Positions 51,703-61,396 of a stretch of 64,000 bases of DNA are shown here, piece by piece. How positions within the stretch are numbered: position 1 is the first letter of the stretch; every line of letters starts with the position of its first letter. The stretch spans positions 744,001-808,000 of the forward strand of contig NZ_WKFH01000003.1 of the NCBI RefSeq assembly GCF_014884385.1, given 5' to 3'. This DNA comes from Phycobacter azelaicus. GTDB taxonomy: Bacteria; Pseudomonadota; Alphaproteobacteria; Rhodobacterales; Rhodobacteraceae. The position numbers and the translations under genes are program-made. The notes under the pieces were generated by a model that was given only the letters and a program-made list of their open reading frames with translations, had not been told where the DNA came from and made no database searches.

Positions 51703-52983
51703 TCAGTAGTTCGAAAGCGTCTGCACGCAGGTCTTGGTCTCGGTGTTGTACATACCGCAGCCCAGATCCTTCCAGTCGGACATCAGAACCGCCGATTCCG
51801 GCAGGAAATCGGTCCATGCATCGCCCGGCACCGGATCGGTTGCCGAGATGATGTCGAACTGTCCGTCTTCCTGGATTTCGCCAATCAGCACCGGCTTGGC
51901 CAGGTGGTGGTTCGGCAGCATCACAGCGGTACCGCCAGTGAGGTTCGGGAACTCCTGCCCGTACATGGCGGTACGCACAGCATCCACGTCAGCCGTACCA
52001 GCGGCGGTCACCGCGTTGGCCCACATGTTGAAGCCGATGTAATGCGCTTCCATCGGGTCGTTGGTGACACGCTCTTCGCCCATCAGCTCTTTCCACTTGG
52101 CAACGAAGGCCTCGTTGGCTTCGGTGTCAGCCGACTGGAAGTAGTTCCAGGCCGCCAGATGACCGACCAGATTGGAGGTATCGAGACCCGAGAGTTCCTC
52201 TTCACCGACCGAGAAGGCCACCACCGGGATGTCATCGGCGGAAATGCCTGCAGCAGCCAGTTCCTTGTAGAAACCGATGTTGGCATCGCCATTGATGGTG
52301 GAGATCACGCCAACCTTCTTGCCATCTGCGCCCAGCGCCACCACGTCAGCAACGATCTTGGACCAGTCGGAATGGCCAAAGGGGGTGTAGTTCACAAAGA
52401 TATCGCTTTCGGCGATGCCTTTGCCCTTGAGATAACTTTCAAGGATGTTGTTGGTCGTGCGCGGGTAGACATAGTCGGTACCCAGCAGCGCGAATTTCTC
52501 AACACCCAGTTCCTCAAGGAAGTAATCAGTCGCCGGGATCGCCTGCTGGTTGGGCGCGGCACCGGTGTAGAAGACGTTCTTGGAGCTTTCCTCGCCCTCA
52601 TACTGGACGGGGTAGAACAGCAGGCCGTTCAGCTCTTCGATGACGGGCAGCACGGATTTACGGCTCACGGAAGTCCAGTTGCCGAAGATCACGTCGACCT
52701 CATGCACGGTCAGCAGCTCGCGTGCCTTTTCAGCAAACAGCGGCCAGTCGGAGGCCGGGTCGACCACGACCGCTTCCAGCTCACAACCCAGAAGGCCGCC
52801 CTTTTCGTTCTGATCGGCCACCAGCATCAGCATGGTGTCTTTCAGGGTGGTTTCGGAAATCGCCATGGTGCCCGACAGCGAGTGCAGAACACCCACCTTG
52901 ATGGTACAATCGGCGGCCATACCGGCTCCGGCGGTCATCCCAAGGGCCAGCACGCTGGCAGCGGTTTTCTTGAAGAAGCTCAT
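51703..52983 (-). CDS. urtA: Urea ABC transporter substrate-binding protein UrtA
   Basis: Periplasmic urea receptor, 426 aa, Leu/Ile/Val-binding-protein fold. Signal peptide to about residue 24 (SVLALGMTAGAGMAA). Landmarks are KVGVLHSLSGTMAISETTLK, LVADQNEKGGLLGCELEAVV, WTSVSRKSVLPVIEELNGLL and the UrtA-typical FYPVQYEGEESSKNVFYTGA. The start is placed at the second of two adjacent ATGs because GGAGG lies 5 bases from it and only 2 from the first (52986). First gene of urtABCDE and expected to respond to nitrogen limitation. Confidence 0.95.
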   Translation of the reverse strand: MSFFKKTAASVLALGMTAGAGMAADCTIKVGVLHSLSGTMAISETTLKDTMLMLVADQNEKGGLLGCELEAVVVDPASDWPLFAEKARELLTVHEVDVIFGNWTSVSRKSVLPVIEELNGLLFYPVQYEGEESSKNVFYTGAAPNQQAIPATDYFLEELGVEKFALLGTDYVYPRTTNNILESYLKGKGIAESDIFVNYTPFGHSDWSKIVADVVALGADGKKVGVISTINGDANIGFYKELAAAGISADDIPVVAFSVGEEELSGLDTSNLVGHLAAWNYFQSADTEANEAFVAKWKELMGEERVTNDPMEAHYIGFNMWANAVTAAGTADVDAVRTAMYGQEFPNLTGGTAVMLPNHHLAKPVLIGEIQEDGQFDIISATDPVPGDAWTDFLPESAVLMSDWKDLGCGMYNTETKTCVQTLSNY

Positions 52984-53450
52984 CATTCCCTCCAGGCAGG
53001 GCGCACCTGTTCCGTCTCTTTCCCTTGCGGAAGAAGGGCGGCGGCACTAGGTCAACCCTGCAACTGTTGTTGCAAAACGTGTGGCGGTCTGATCGAGGTC
53101 CAATTCGTGTGGCCGCCACACTCCCATGACCCGCATGTCGAAACCTGCGAGCCACAGTCAGGTTTCTGCAGCGCGGCACTCTTGGCAAACCCTTGCATCC
53201 ACCGCTTACCGACGAATCCGTCTTTGCCCAAATTCTGGGCGCTCTTTTCCGTCCTCGATTAATCTTTGATCGGCTTTGCTTGTGAAGCGGCCATTAAGCG
53301 CCTGCAAAATGGTCATTGCCGCCTGCAAAGCGCAGTCTCTTAAGCAACTGGTAAGACTCATCATCAGCCGCGGGAGAGCGCAAGATAACCGAAGCCGCCG
53401 TCATATCGCAGCAGGGTACACACCCCGTCATACCCCCCCAGCCCCGTGCT
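52984..53450. other. Divergent urtA/ureD intergenic region
   Basis: 467 bp without a convincing gene. It holds a hairpin TGCAAC-tgtt-GTTGCA (53059-53074), an inverted pair GTGTGGCGG (53079-53087) and CCGCCACAC (53113-53121), a 15-bp palindrome GTGTGGC-c-GCCACAC (53107-53121), a possible urtA promoter at 53258-53286, and a direct repeat GCCTGCAAA at 53300 and 53321 just upstream of it. No sigma-54 promoter with exact spacing was found by eye. Confidence 0.6.
53258..53286 (-). promoter_or_regulatory. Possible sigma-70 promoter for urtA
   Basis: On the minus strand TTCACA (53286-53281), 17-bp spacer, ATTAAT (53263-53258). The leader would be about 265 nt and contain both hairpins listed for this region. 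The paired GCCTGCAAA repeats upstream, 21 bp apart, would lie on one face of the helix as for an activator. Confidence 0.35.
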
Positions 53451-54230
53451 GTGGGGCGCGCATGTGTCTCGACCCACTATAAGGACGGCGCGGTCCGCCT
53501 GAAGGCTCTGCACCAGGCGGGCGCAATGAAACTGTTGTTTCCTCAAGGCCGCCCTCATCCCGAGGCAGTATTGGTGAATACAGCCGGCGGCATCACCGGC
53601 GGAGACCAGTTCAGCGTCTCGGCCGCGGCGCGTGAGCATGGCAAACTTACGGTCACCACCCAGGCCGCCGAACGCGCCTATCGGGCCCAGCCGGACGAGA
53701 CCGGGCGGATGGAGACCCGGCTGGAGCTTGCCGGCGGCGCGCAGCTCAACTGGCTGCCGCAGGAGACCATTCTCTTCGAGGGCTGCCGCTTTTCCCGCTT
53801 GTTACATGTCGACATGGCCCGCGATGCGCGGTTTCTGATGGTGGAGCCTGTCGTCTTTGGCCGCATGGCAATGGGCGAAGAGCTGCGCGATGCCACCTTC
53901 AGCGATCGCGTGGAAATCCACCGCGACGGACACCTCATCTACTATGACGGGGTGGATCTTTCGGGCGACATCGCCGGCACGCTTGACCGCCCCGCCGTTG
54001 CCGCAGGCGCGCGCGCCATGGCGGCGCTGGTGCTGGCTGCGCCCGATGCCGAAGCCTGGCTCAAACCCTTGCGTGAAATGCTGCCCGCAACCGGCGGCGT
54101 GTCGCTTGTCACTGATGGCCTTCTGGTGCTGCGCCTCTTGGCAGAAGACGGTTTCACCCTGCGCCAAAGCCTTGTTCCCATTCTTGACCGGCTGACCGAG
54201 ACCGGCCTGCCGCGCTGCTGGAGACTATAG
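53451..54230 (+). CDS. ureD: Urease accessory protein UreD
   Basis: Scaffold for the apo-urease/UreF/UreG activation complex. The frame from GTG 53451 gives 259 aa. Landmarks: [68 protein letters not shown], all typical of UreD. The family-like sequence seems to begin a few residues before this GTG ([10 protein letters not shown]), which itself has no ribosome-binding site. Upstream in frame there is no ATG, GTG, TTG or CTG before the stop at 53352, but an ATA at 53385 has GGGAG eight bases before it. The true start is therefore uncertain and may be unusual. Confidence 0.88.
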   Translation: MGRACVSTHYKDGAVRLKALHQAGAMKLLFPQGRPHPEAVLVNTAGGITGGDQFSVSAAAREHGKLTVTTQAAERAYRAQPDETGRMETRLELAGGAQLNWLPQETILFEGCRFSRLLHVDMARDARFLMVEPVVFGRMAMGEELRDATFSDRVEIHRDGHLIYYDGVDLSGDIAGTLDRPAVAAGARAMAALVLAAPDAEAWLKPLREMLPATGGVSLVTDGLLVLRLLAEDGFTLRQSLVPILDRLTETGLPRCWRL

Positions 54231-54235
54231 ATCCG

Positions 54236-54538
54236 ATGAACCTGACCCCCCGTGAAAAAGACAAGCTGCTGGTCGCCATGGCCGCCGAAGTCGCCCGCAA
54301 GCGCCTGGCGCGCGGCGTGAAGCTCAATCACCCCGAGGCCATCGCCCTGATTACCGATGCGGTGGTGGAAGGCGCCCGCGACGGGCGTTCGGTCGCCGAG
54401 ATGATGGAGGCAGGCGCCGCCGTCATTTCCCGAGATCAATGCATGGAAGGCGTCCCCGAGATGATCCACGAGGTTCAGGTCGAAGCCACCTTTCCCGATG
54501 GCACCAAGCTGGTGACCGTTCACAACCCCATTCGATGA
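54236..54538 (+). CDS. ureA: Urease gamma subunit
   Basis: 100-aa gamma subunit of the trimer-of-trimers enzyme. The N-terminal [20 protein letters not shown] and the [20 protein letters not shown] helix are near-invariant in the family; C-terminal [19 protein letters not shown] is complete. It follows ureD by 5 bp, the alphaproteobacterial ureDABC order. No deviation from the normal subunit is visible. Confidence 0.97.
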   Translation: MNLTPREKDKLLVAMAAEVARKRLARGVKLNHPEAIALITDAVVEGARDGRSVAEMMEAGAAVISRDQCMEGVPEMIHEVQVEATFPDGTKLVTVHNPIR

Positions 54539-54558
54539 ATTCCTTGAGGAGACCCCAG

Positions 54559-54732
54559 ATGAAACACCTGCCCGCTCTCGCGTCTGCCATCACGCTCACC
54601 GCTGGTCCGGCCCTGGCCCATGGTGGGGCGCACCTGCATCCGCATGGATCGGAAAGCTGGCTGCCTGTCATCCTGGCGGCACTGACCGTAGGGGGTGCTG
54701 CGGCGCTGGCCTACGTACGGTCGCGCAAATGA
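54559..54732 (+). CDS. 57-aa secreted/membrane His-rich protein in the urease operon
   Basis: Signal peptide at residues about 1-19 ([17 protein letters not shown]), then [15 protein letters not shown] with five histidines at the mature N-terminus, one membrane helix ([19 protein letters not shown]) and a basic tail (RSRK). AGGAG lies upstream of the ATG, and the stop overlaps the ureB start as ATGA. The AHGG-start recalls the first segment of HupE/UreJ nickel permeases, which begin with a His after signal cleavage, but the remaining helices are missing. A nickel-sequestering peptide is a reasonable guess (inference). Confidence 0.7.
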   Translation: MKHLPALASAITLTAGPALAHGGAHLHPHGSESWLPVILAALTVGGAAALAYVRSRK

Positions 54733-55034
54733 TCCCCGGAGAGCTGTTCCCCGCCCACGGCGATCTGACCCTGAACGAGCGCTCCGACGCGATAACCCTG
54801 ATGGTGGCCAATACCGGCGACCGCCCGGTGCAGGTCGGCAGCCACTATCATTTCGCCGAGGCCAATCCGGCGCTCGATTTCGACCGCAATGCGGCCCGGG
54901 GTATGCGGCTTGATATCGCTGCTGGCACCGCCGTGCGGTTCGAACCCGGCCAGCGCCGCGAGGTACAGCTGATCCCCATCGGCGGCGCGCGCAAGGTCTA
55001 TGGTTTCAACCAGCAGATCATGGGGGATTTGTGA
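54729..55034 (+). CDS. ureB: Urease beta subunit
   Basis: 101-aa beta subunit. [60 protein letters not shown] and [19 protein letters not shown] are the highly conserved blocks; the C-terminus [11 protein letters not shown] is the usual one. The start is coupled to the small His-rich gene by ATGA. Unlike most urease operons, 386 bp separates it from ureC, and that gap holds a repeat. Confidence 0.97.
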   Translation: MIPGELFPAHGDLTLNERSDAITLMVANTGDRPVQVGSHYHFAEANPALDFDRNAARGMRLDIAAGTAVRFEPGQRREVQLIPIGGARKVYGFNQQIMGDL

Positions 55035-55064
55035 GCGTGGCAGACCGGTGCGTTTCAATTCAGA

Positions 55065-55144
55065 GGGCGGCGCCCGGCCCGAGGGTGGGCGTGAAGCGCC
55101 CGCCCATGGGGGCGGGTCGGGCGCTGCCCGGCGTACCGCCGGGC
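55065..55144. repeat. REP-like palindromic element between ureB and ureC
   Basis: GGGCGGCGCCCGGCCC (55065-55080) pairs with GGGTCGGGCGCTGCCC (55114-55129) over 16 positions with two G-U type pairs. A separate perfect hairpin GCCCGGCG-tac-CGCCGGGC (55126-55144) partly overlaps the right arm. The 30-bp interior is G/C-rich with an additional short stem (GGGCG-tgaag-CGCCC). Looks like an extragenic repeat inserted in the operon rather than a terminator; no T-run follows. Confidence 0.65.
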
Positions 55145-55147
55145 GGA

Positions 55148-55234
55148 TCACCACCAGCCGCGCCACTGACCGAGAATAGCAAGGAAAAACAGGGCGTACC
55201 CCAGCGCCTGAAGAGTGAATGAAAGGTTGGTCAT
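55148..55234 (-). CDS. Possible 28-aa hydrophobic microprotein antisense to the ureB-ureC gap
   Basis: Open frame from ATG (55234) to TGA (55150-55148): MTNLSFTLQALGYALFFLAI is its first part, followed by LGQWRGWW. The peptide is a single membrane helix with no acidic residue and ends in a Trp-rich, basic tail, which is unlike a random translation. No clear ribosome-binding site is visible. It fills the non-repeat part of the gap. Could be a real membrane peptide or a chance frame; conservation would decide. Confidence 0.35.
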   Translation of the reverse strand: MTNLSFTLQALGYALFFLAILGQWRGWW

Positions 55235-55420
55235 GTGCTGCTCATTTGTTGATCCACGACACAGACAACCACGTTTGAGATTCACCTCCAAGGCCAGAGC
55301 CAAGCGCAGGGGACAGGGTGTCCTCGAACCGAAAAGCGCAAGTTACGAAGCCCTAAAGAAACAATATTTTTTGGTACACATGCCATCGTGCACCCACCGG
55401 ACTGGATAGGAACACCAGAC

Positions 55421-57157
<1,737 letters not shown>

Positions 57158-57299
57158 GGAGCGCAAAAAATGAGCGTTTTCATAACGTTGCGCCAGGCGC
57201 ATGGCAGCCATTCCAACTCAGGACTAGCTAGGTCAGAATTGATGTCCTATCTTCAACACCAATGGGAGGAGTTCACAACTGAAACAGGAGTGACCTCCA

Positions 57300-57539
57300 A
57301 TGGCATATACGACACATCACACCGCATCGGCTGCTCCGGCCAGCCCGATCTCTGCTCTGAAAATCCTGGCGAAACCGTTCGTGGCGATCGGCAACGGGCT
57401 GGTGGCACTTGGCGAGGCCAACGATCGCAGCCGCAAGGTTCAAACCTTGATGGCGATGAGCGATGCGGAGCTGGCAGAGCGCGGTCTCAAGCGCGACCAG
57501 ATCGTTCAGCACGTCTTCTCGGACGTCTATTACATCTGA
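57300..57539 (+). CDS. DUF1127 (YjiS-like) protein
   Basis: 79 aa. The C-terminal DUF1127 motif is KVQTLMAMSDAELAERGLKR with the following RDQIVQHVFSD; the N-terminal part is a short polar stretch and an amphipathic helix (LAKPFVAIGNGLVALGEAN). AGGAG precedes the ATG by about ten bases. In alphaproteobacteria small DUF1127 proteins are linked to RNA binding, phosphate or stress responses (family knowledge), not to urease. The 142 bp before it have no other gene and may contain its own promoter. It is an odd passenger between ureC and ureE. Confidence 0.83.
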   Translation: MAYTTHHTASAAPASPISALKILAKPFVAIGNGLVALGEANDRSRKVQTLMAMSDAELAERGLKRDQIVQHVFSDVYYI

Positions 57540-57582
57540 GCCGGGACGCGGCCCCGGACACATCGCTGCGCGGGGGGCTGTC

Positions 57583-58119
57583 ATGACCGCCCCCACGCAT
57601 CTGCACACAATGGTTGCCCGTCAGTATCACGGGCATGCGCATGAGCCACAGCCCAAGGACAGGGTTGTTCTGGACTATGACGCGCGATTTCTGCGCCGCA
57701 AGGTGCTGACCACCGAAAGCGGCGCGCGTCTTCTGGTGGATCTGCCGCAGACGACCTCTCTGGACCAAGGCGGTGTTCTGCTGCTTGAGGGCGGTGGCGA
57801 GATTTCCGTGGTCGCCGCGCCGGAAGACCTGCTGGAAATCACAGCAGAAAAGAAGGGAGATCTGGTCCGCCTTGCCTGGCACATCGGCAATCGCCACACC
57901 CCCTGCCAGATCACGCCCGAGCGGCTTCTGATCCAGCGCGACCATGTGATCCGCGCAATGCTAATGCAACTTGGCGCAACGGTGAAGGAAGTGACCGAAT
58001 CCTTCACGCCCGAGGGTGGCGCCTATGGCCACGGGCGCACGCATTCCCACGATCACGGGCATACTCACGGGCACGAGCACAGTCACGATCATGCAAAGGG
58101 GCACTCTCATGAGCATTGA
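57583..58119 (+). CDS. ureE: Urease accessory protein UreE (nickel metallochaperone)
   Basis: Delivers nickel to UreG/apo-urease. 178 aa: N-terminal peptide-binding domain (RVVLDYDARFLRRKVLTTES), C-terminal metal-binding domain with LAWHIGNRHTPCQITPERLL (contains the conserved His of the dimer site), and a His-rich tail: roughly the last 30 residues carry a dozen His in HSHDHGHTHGHEHSHDH-type repeats. The start at 57583 avoids an extension to 57463 that overlaps DUF1127. Overlaps ureF by 11 bp. Confidence 0.95.
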   Translation: MTAPTHLHTMVARQYHGHAHEPQPKDRVVLDYDARFLRRKVLTTESGARLLVDLPQTTSLDQGGVLLLEGGGEISVVAAPEDLLEITAEKKGDLVRLAWHIGNRHTPCQITPERLLIQRDHVIRAMLMQLGATVKEVTESFTPEGGAYGHGRTHSHDHGHTHGHEHSHDHAKGHSHEH

Positions 58120-58756
58120 GCCCGGCGCGGTCCTGTTGATGCAATGGCTTTCTCCGGCCTACCCGGTGGGCGCCTTCGCCTATTCTCATGGGCTTGAGGC
58201 CGCCTGCAACGCGGGTCAGATCACCAACGCCGAGACCCTGTCGGATTGGCTCGGGGATCTGCTGCTCTATGGCAGTGGACGCAGCGATCCGATCATCCTT
58301 GCCGCCGCATATCAGGCGCAGGATGACGCGGCCTTGGTGCAGGTGGATGCCCGCGCCCGAGCCTTTGCACCCTCCCGTGAACGGCTGGCCGAAACGGTGA
58401 GTCAGGGCGCTGCCTTCTGTCAGACAACACGTGGCATCTGGGGGGACGATCTGCCGGATCTCACCTATCCAGTTGCTGTGGGCCGCGCGGCGCGGCTGCA
58501 TGGGCTGTCTCTGGATCTGACCTTGCAAATGTATGTTCATGCCTTCGTGTCGAACTTGGTCGCCGCCGCCCAGCGGCTGGCTCCGGTGGGTCAGCTTGAG
58601 GGACAGCAGGTACTGACCGAGTTGGCGCCCCTGATCCGGGATGTCGCGCAGAATGCGCTTCAGACGGATCTGGGTGCTTTGGCCGGGGCAAGCTTTATCT
58701 CAGACATCGCATCGATGCATCATGAAACCCAGTATTCGAGGATCTTCCGCTCATGA
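58109..58756 (+). CDS. ureF: Urease accessory protein UreF
   Basis: GTPase-regulating scaffold of the urease maturation complex, 215 aa, all alpha-helical. [20 protein letters not shown] then [10 protein letters not shown] is the family's N-terminal signature; [20 protein letters not shown] and [12 protein letters not shown] occur in the C-terminal half. The start at 58109 overlaps the ureE His tail; the stop overlaps ureG by 4 bp. Length is typical. Confidence 0.95.
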   Translation: MSIEPGAVLLMQWLSPAYPVGAFAYSHGLEAACNAGQITNAETLSDWLGDLLLYGSGRSDPIILAAAYQAQDDAALVQVDARARAFAPSRERLAETVSQGAAFCQTTRGIWGDDLPDLTYPVAVGRAARLHGLSLDLTLQMYVHAFVSNLVAAAQRLAPVGQLEGQQVLTELAPLIRDVAQNALQTDLGALAGASFISDIASMHHETQYSRIFRS

Positions 58757-59394
58757 GCAGTTTCAACGGACCTTTGCGAGTCGGCATCGGCGGGCCGGTC
58801 GGCGCCGGCAAGACCACCCTTACGGCGCAACTGGCGCGCGCGCTGTCGCCCCACCACTCGATTGGGGTGATCACCAACGATATTTACACCCAGGAAGATG
58901 CCGAGGCGCTGATGCGCATGCAGGTGCTGCCGCAGGACCGGGTGATCGGTGTGGAAACCGGCGGCTGTCCCCATACTGCCATTCGCGAAGACGCCTCGAT
59001 CAACCTGGCAGCCGTGGCCGAGATGCAGGCCCGCCACGCCGATCTCGAGATCGTGCTGATCGAAAGCGGTGGCGACAACCTGTCGGCCACCTTCAGCCCC
59101 GAGCTGGCAGATGTAACCCTTTACGTGATAGATGTGGCAGCGGGCGAAGAGATCCCTCGGAAGGGCGGCCCGGCTATTACCCGATCTGATTTGCTGATCA
59201 TCAACAAGACCGACCTTGCACCGCATGTCGGCGCTTCGCTGGAGGTGATGGAGCGAGATGCCCACCGCATGCGCAGCGCCCTCCCCTTTGTTTTCACCAG
59301 CCTGCGTCATGGCAAGGGTGTTCCAGATGTCGTTTCCCATCTGTGCAGAATAGGCGGTGTCACCTCTCCGCTGCTTCTTGAAGAAACCGGATGA
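58753..59394 (+). CDS. ureG: Urease accessory protein UreG (GTPase)
   Basis: SIMIBI-class GTPase that dimerises around nickel and powers urease activation. 213 aa. P-loop [15 protein letters not shown] (residues 13-27), the nickel-binding Cys-Pro-His in [16 protein letters not shown] (about residue 75), [19 protein letters not shown], and the guanine-specificity NKTD in [14 protein letters not shown]. Last gene of the ure operon; the following 349 bp carry a 39-nt perfect hairpin. Confidence 0.97.
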   Translation: MSSFNGPLRVGIGGPVGAGKTTLTAQLARALSPHHSIGVITNDIYTQEDAEALMRMQVLPQDRVIGVETGGCPHTAIREDASINLAAVAEMQARHADLEIVLIESGGDNLSATFSPELADVTLYVIDVAAGEEIPRKGGPAITRSDLLIINKTDLAPHVGASLEVMERDAHRMRSALPFVFTSLRHGKGVPDVVSHLCRIGGVTSPLLLEETG

Positions 59395-59456
59395 GTGGAA
59401 GGCATCAGACAAACGCTCCCACGCCTTCAACCGCCTTTGAAAAGGCGCTTTCCGTC

Positions 59457-59521
59457 TTGGGCCCGGCGCCGCGCAAAGCGCGGCGCCGGGCCCAACTGCG
59501 AGGAGGTATTCCGGGAATACC
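59457..59521. repeat. Hairpin repeat downstream of ureG (shared with 24557-24630)
   Basis: Perfect 18-bp arms (59457-59474 and 59478-59495, loop AAA) centred on GGCGCCGCGC, followed after nine bases by a second palindrome GGTATTCC-g-GGAATACC (59505-59521) and then GGCGGGAGC. The copy after phnF has the same first-stem core and GGGCCCAAC spacer, but its second stem is a different sequence (GCATTT/AAATGC). Confidence 0.7.
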
Positions 59522-59577
59522 CCGCAGCAGGCGGGAGCCTATGCGCCGATACTCTTTTGCCGCCCACAGCTTCGCAA

Positions 59578-59606
59578 TTGACGCACAGGCGGCGGATTGT
59601 GATAAC
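59578..59606 (+). promoter_or_regulatory. Sigma-70-type promoter for pgi-zwf-edd
   Basis: TTGACG (59578-59583), exactly 17 bp, GATAAC (59601-59606). Five of six and four to five of six bases match consensus. Initiation near 59613 would place the palindromic operator about 50 nt into the leader. Confidence 0.6.
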
Positions 59607-59660
59607 CCAGCCGAAACCCTTTACTGCCTATTGTGCGCAAACCAATTTACGCCTAAAAGC

Positions 59661-59672
59661 GTTAGCGCTAAC
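59661..59672. promoter_or_regulatory. LacI/GntR-type operator upstream of pgi
   Basis: GTTAGCGCTAAC is a perfect 12-bp palindrome with the central CG and TTA/TAA flanks usual for LacI-family sugar regulators. It lies between the promoter and the pgi start, fitting roadblock repression of the glucose-6-phosphate/Entner-Doudoroff genes. No regulator gene is visible beside it. Confidence 0.6.
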
Positions 59673-59743
59673 TTTTGTTGCTTTGACCTGAAGCCTCAAG
59701 GCTCCCGGACCAGGCTTCAAACGATTTGCAAGGATCATTTGGA

Positions 59744-61360
59744 ATGAATGACATCTGGGAAAACTTGGTAAAGCAGAGGGCGGCTACCGCTGAAATCCCT
59801 CTTATTACGCTATGCGAGACACCGGACAGGTTTGACCGATTTTCGGCCAGTAGCGACGAGCTGCTGTTGGATTTTTCCAAAACATCGCTGGATGACACCA
59901 GCCTGTCTCTGCTGATCAGACTGGCCGAAGGCGCCAAACTATCAGACCACATTGATGCGATGTTCTCGGGCGATAGGATCAACTCGACAGAAGATCGCTC
60001 CGTTTTACACACCGCCCTGCGCGCACCCGCAGGTCGCAAGATCATCGTGGACGGCACAGACATCATACCCGCCGTGCAGGAAACCCTGCACCGGATGGAG
60101 GACTTCGCCGGAGCCCTGCGCAGCGGTACGTTCCAAACGGCAGGCGGCCAAGCCTTTACCGATGTGGTCAATATCGGGATCGGCGGCTCTGATCTGGGGC
60201 CGGTCATGGCAACTCTTGCCCTCGCCCCCTACCACGATGGCCCACGCTGCCATTTCGTCTCCAACGTCGATGGCGCCCATATCGCCGACACACTGAGGCG
60301 CCTCAACCCCGAAACCACGCTGGTGATTATCGCCTCCAAGACCTTCACCACGACCGAGACTATGGCCAATGCCGAAACCGCGCTGAAGTGGCTGTGCGCG
60401 GCGTTGGGAGATCAGGCAAGCGGACATCTTGCGGCAGTGTCCTCGGCCCTCGACAAGACGGCCGCCTTTGGCATCCCGCCCGAGCGTGTCTTTGGGTTCG
60501 CCGATTGGGTCGGCGGCCGCTATTCCATGTGGGGGCCGGTTGGACTTCCGATCCTGATTGCGGTGGGGCCTCAGAACTTTCGCGCCCTCCTCGGCGGTGC
60601 GGCAGCCATGGATGACCATTTCCGCACCGCGCCCTTTGCCCGGAACCTGCCGGTCCTCTTGGGATTGATCGGAATCTGGCACAACAATATCTGCAGCTAT
60701 GAAAGCCGCGCGGTGCTGCCTTACGAACAGCGCCTTGCCCGACTGCCCGCCTACCTTCAGCAGCTTGACATGGAAAGCAATGGCAAGGGCGTCACGCTGG
60801 AAGGAACGTCCCTGACCCGCGACTCCGGCCCCATCGTCTGGGGGGAGCCGGGAACCAATGGTCAGCACGCTTTCTATCAACTGCTTCACCAGGGTACCCG
60901 CGTGATTCCAGCCGAGTTCCTGATTGGCGCCGAAGGACACGAACCGGACCTTGCGCACCAGCATCGCATGCTGGTGGCCAACTGCCTGGCCCAATCCGAG
61001 GCGTTGATGCGGGGCCGCAGCCCTGAAGAGGCACGCTCGATCGCTGCAAAGCGCGGTTTCGAGGGCGCAGATCTGGACCGCATGACGGCGCATCTAACCT
61101 TTCCCGGCAACCGCCCCTCTGTCACCATCGCCTATGACAAGCTGACCCCTTTCGTGCTGGGCCAGATTATTGCGCTATATGAACACCGTGTTTTCGCGGA
61201 AGGCGTGATTTGGGGCATCAACTCCTTCGACCAGTGGGGTGTGGAACTGGGCAAGGAACTTGCGCTCAGCCTCCTGCCCATGGTCGAGGGCGCCGAAAGC
61301 GATGGCAAGGACAGCTCTACCCGGGGGCTTTTGTCGAAACTTACCCGCAAGACGGGCTGA
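59744..61360 (+). CDS. pgi: Glucose-6-phosphate isomerase
   Basis: Interconverts glucose 6-phosphate and fructose 6-phosphate. 538 aa, close to the 547-549 of enterobacterial enzymes. Motifs: [40 protein letters not shown] (sugar-phosphate site), [18 protein letters not shown] and, at the C-terminus, [17 protein letters not shown]. The ATG at 59744 has AAGGA upstream; the frame from 59726 adds only six residues. First gene of an operon with zwf and edd. Confidence 0.96.
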   Translation: MNDIWENLVKQRAATAEIPLITLCETPDRFDRFSASSDELLLDFSKTSLDDTSLSLLIRLAEGAKLSDHIDAMFSGDRINSTEDRSVLHTALRAPAGRKIIVDGTDIIPAVQETLHRMEDFAGALRSGTFQTAGGQAFTDVVNIGIGGSDLGPVMATLALAPYHDGPRCHFVSNVDGAHIADTLRRLNPETTLVIIASKTFTTTETMANAETALKWLCAALGDQASGHLAAVSSALDKTAAFGIPPERVFGFADWVGGRYSMWGPVGLPILIAVGPQNFRALLGGAAAMDDHFRTAPFARNLPVLLGLIGIWHNNICSYESRAVLPYEQRLARLPAYLQQLDMESNGKGVTLEGTSLTRDSGPIVWGEPGTNGQHAFYQLLHQGTRVIPAEFLIGAEGHEPDLAHQHRMLVANCLAQSEALMRGRSPEEARSIAAKRGFEGADLDRMTAHLTFPGNRPSVTIAYDKLTPFVLGQIIALYEHRVFAEGVIWGINSFDQWGVELGKELALSLLPMVEGAESDGKDSSTRGLLSKLTRKTG

Positions 61361-61396
61361 TAGAGAACCGGCCCGAACGAAGGAACAGGCAGTCAC

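Larger units (their letters stand above)
59395..59743. other. ureG/pgi intergenic region
   Basis: 349 bp without a credible gene. From left to right: a short stem CGCCTTT/AAAGGCG near 59431, the strong hairpin repeat at 59457-59521, a sigma-70-like promoter at 59578-59606, the GTTAGCGCTAAC operator at 59661-59672, and AAGGA just before the pgi start. Confidence 0.65.

Noticed and set aside
53182..53198. Sigma-54-like promoter TTGGCA...TTGCAT toward ureD
   Set aside because: GG and GC are 9 bp apart instead of 10, a spacing sigma-54 does not tolerate well.
54906..54950. tRNA T-loop-like GGTTCGAAC sequence
   Set aside because: Lies inside ureB coding sequence with no cloverleaf around it.
55031..55222. 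63-codon frame overlapping the ureB stop
   Set aside because: Translates the palindromic element into Pro/Gly/Arg-rich sequence without domain character; overlap of start and stop alone is weak evidence.
57170..57299. Open frame between ureC and the DUF1127 gene
   Set aside because: It continues out of frame across DUF1127 and has no protein-like composition.
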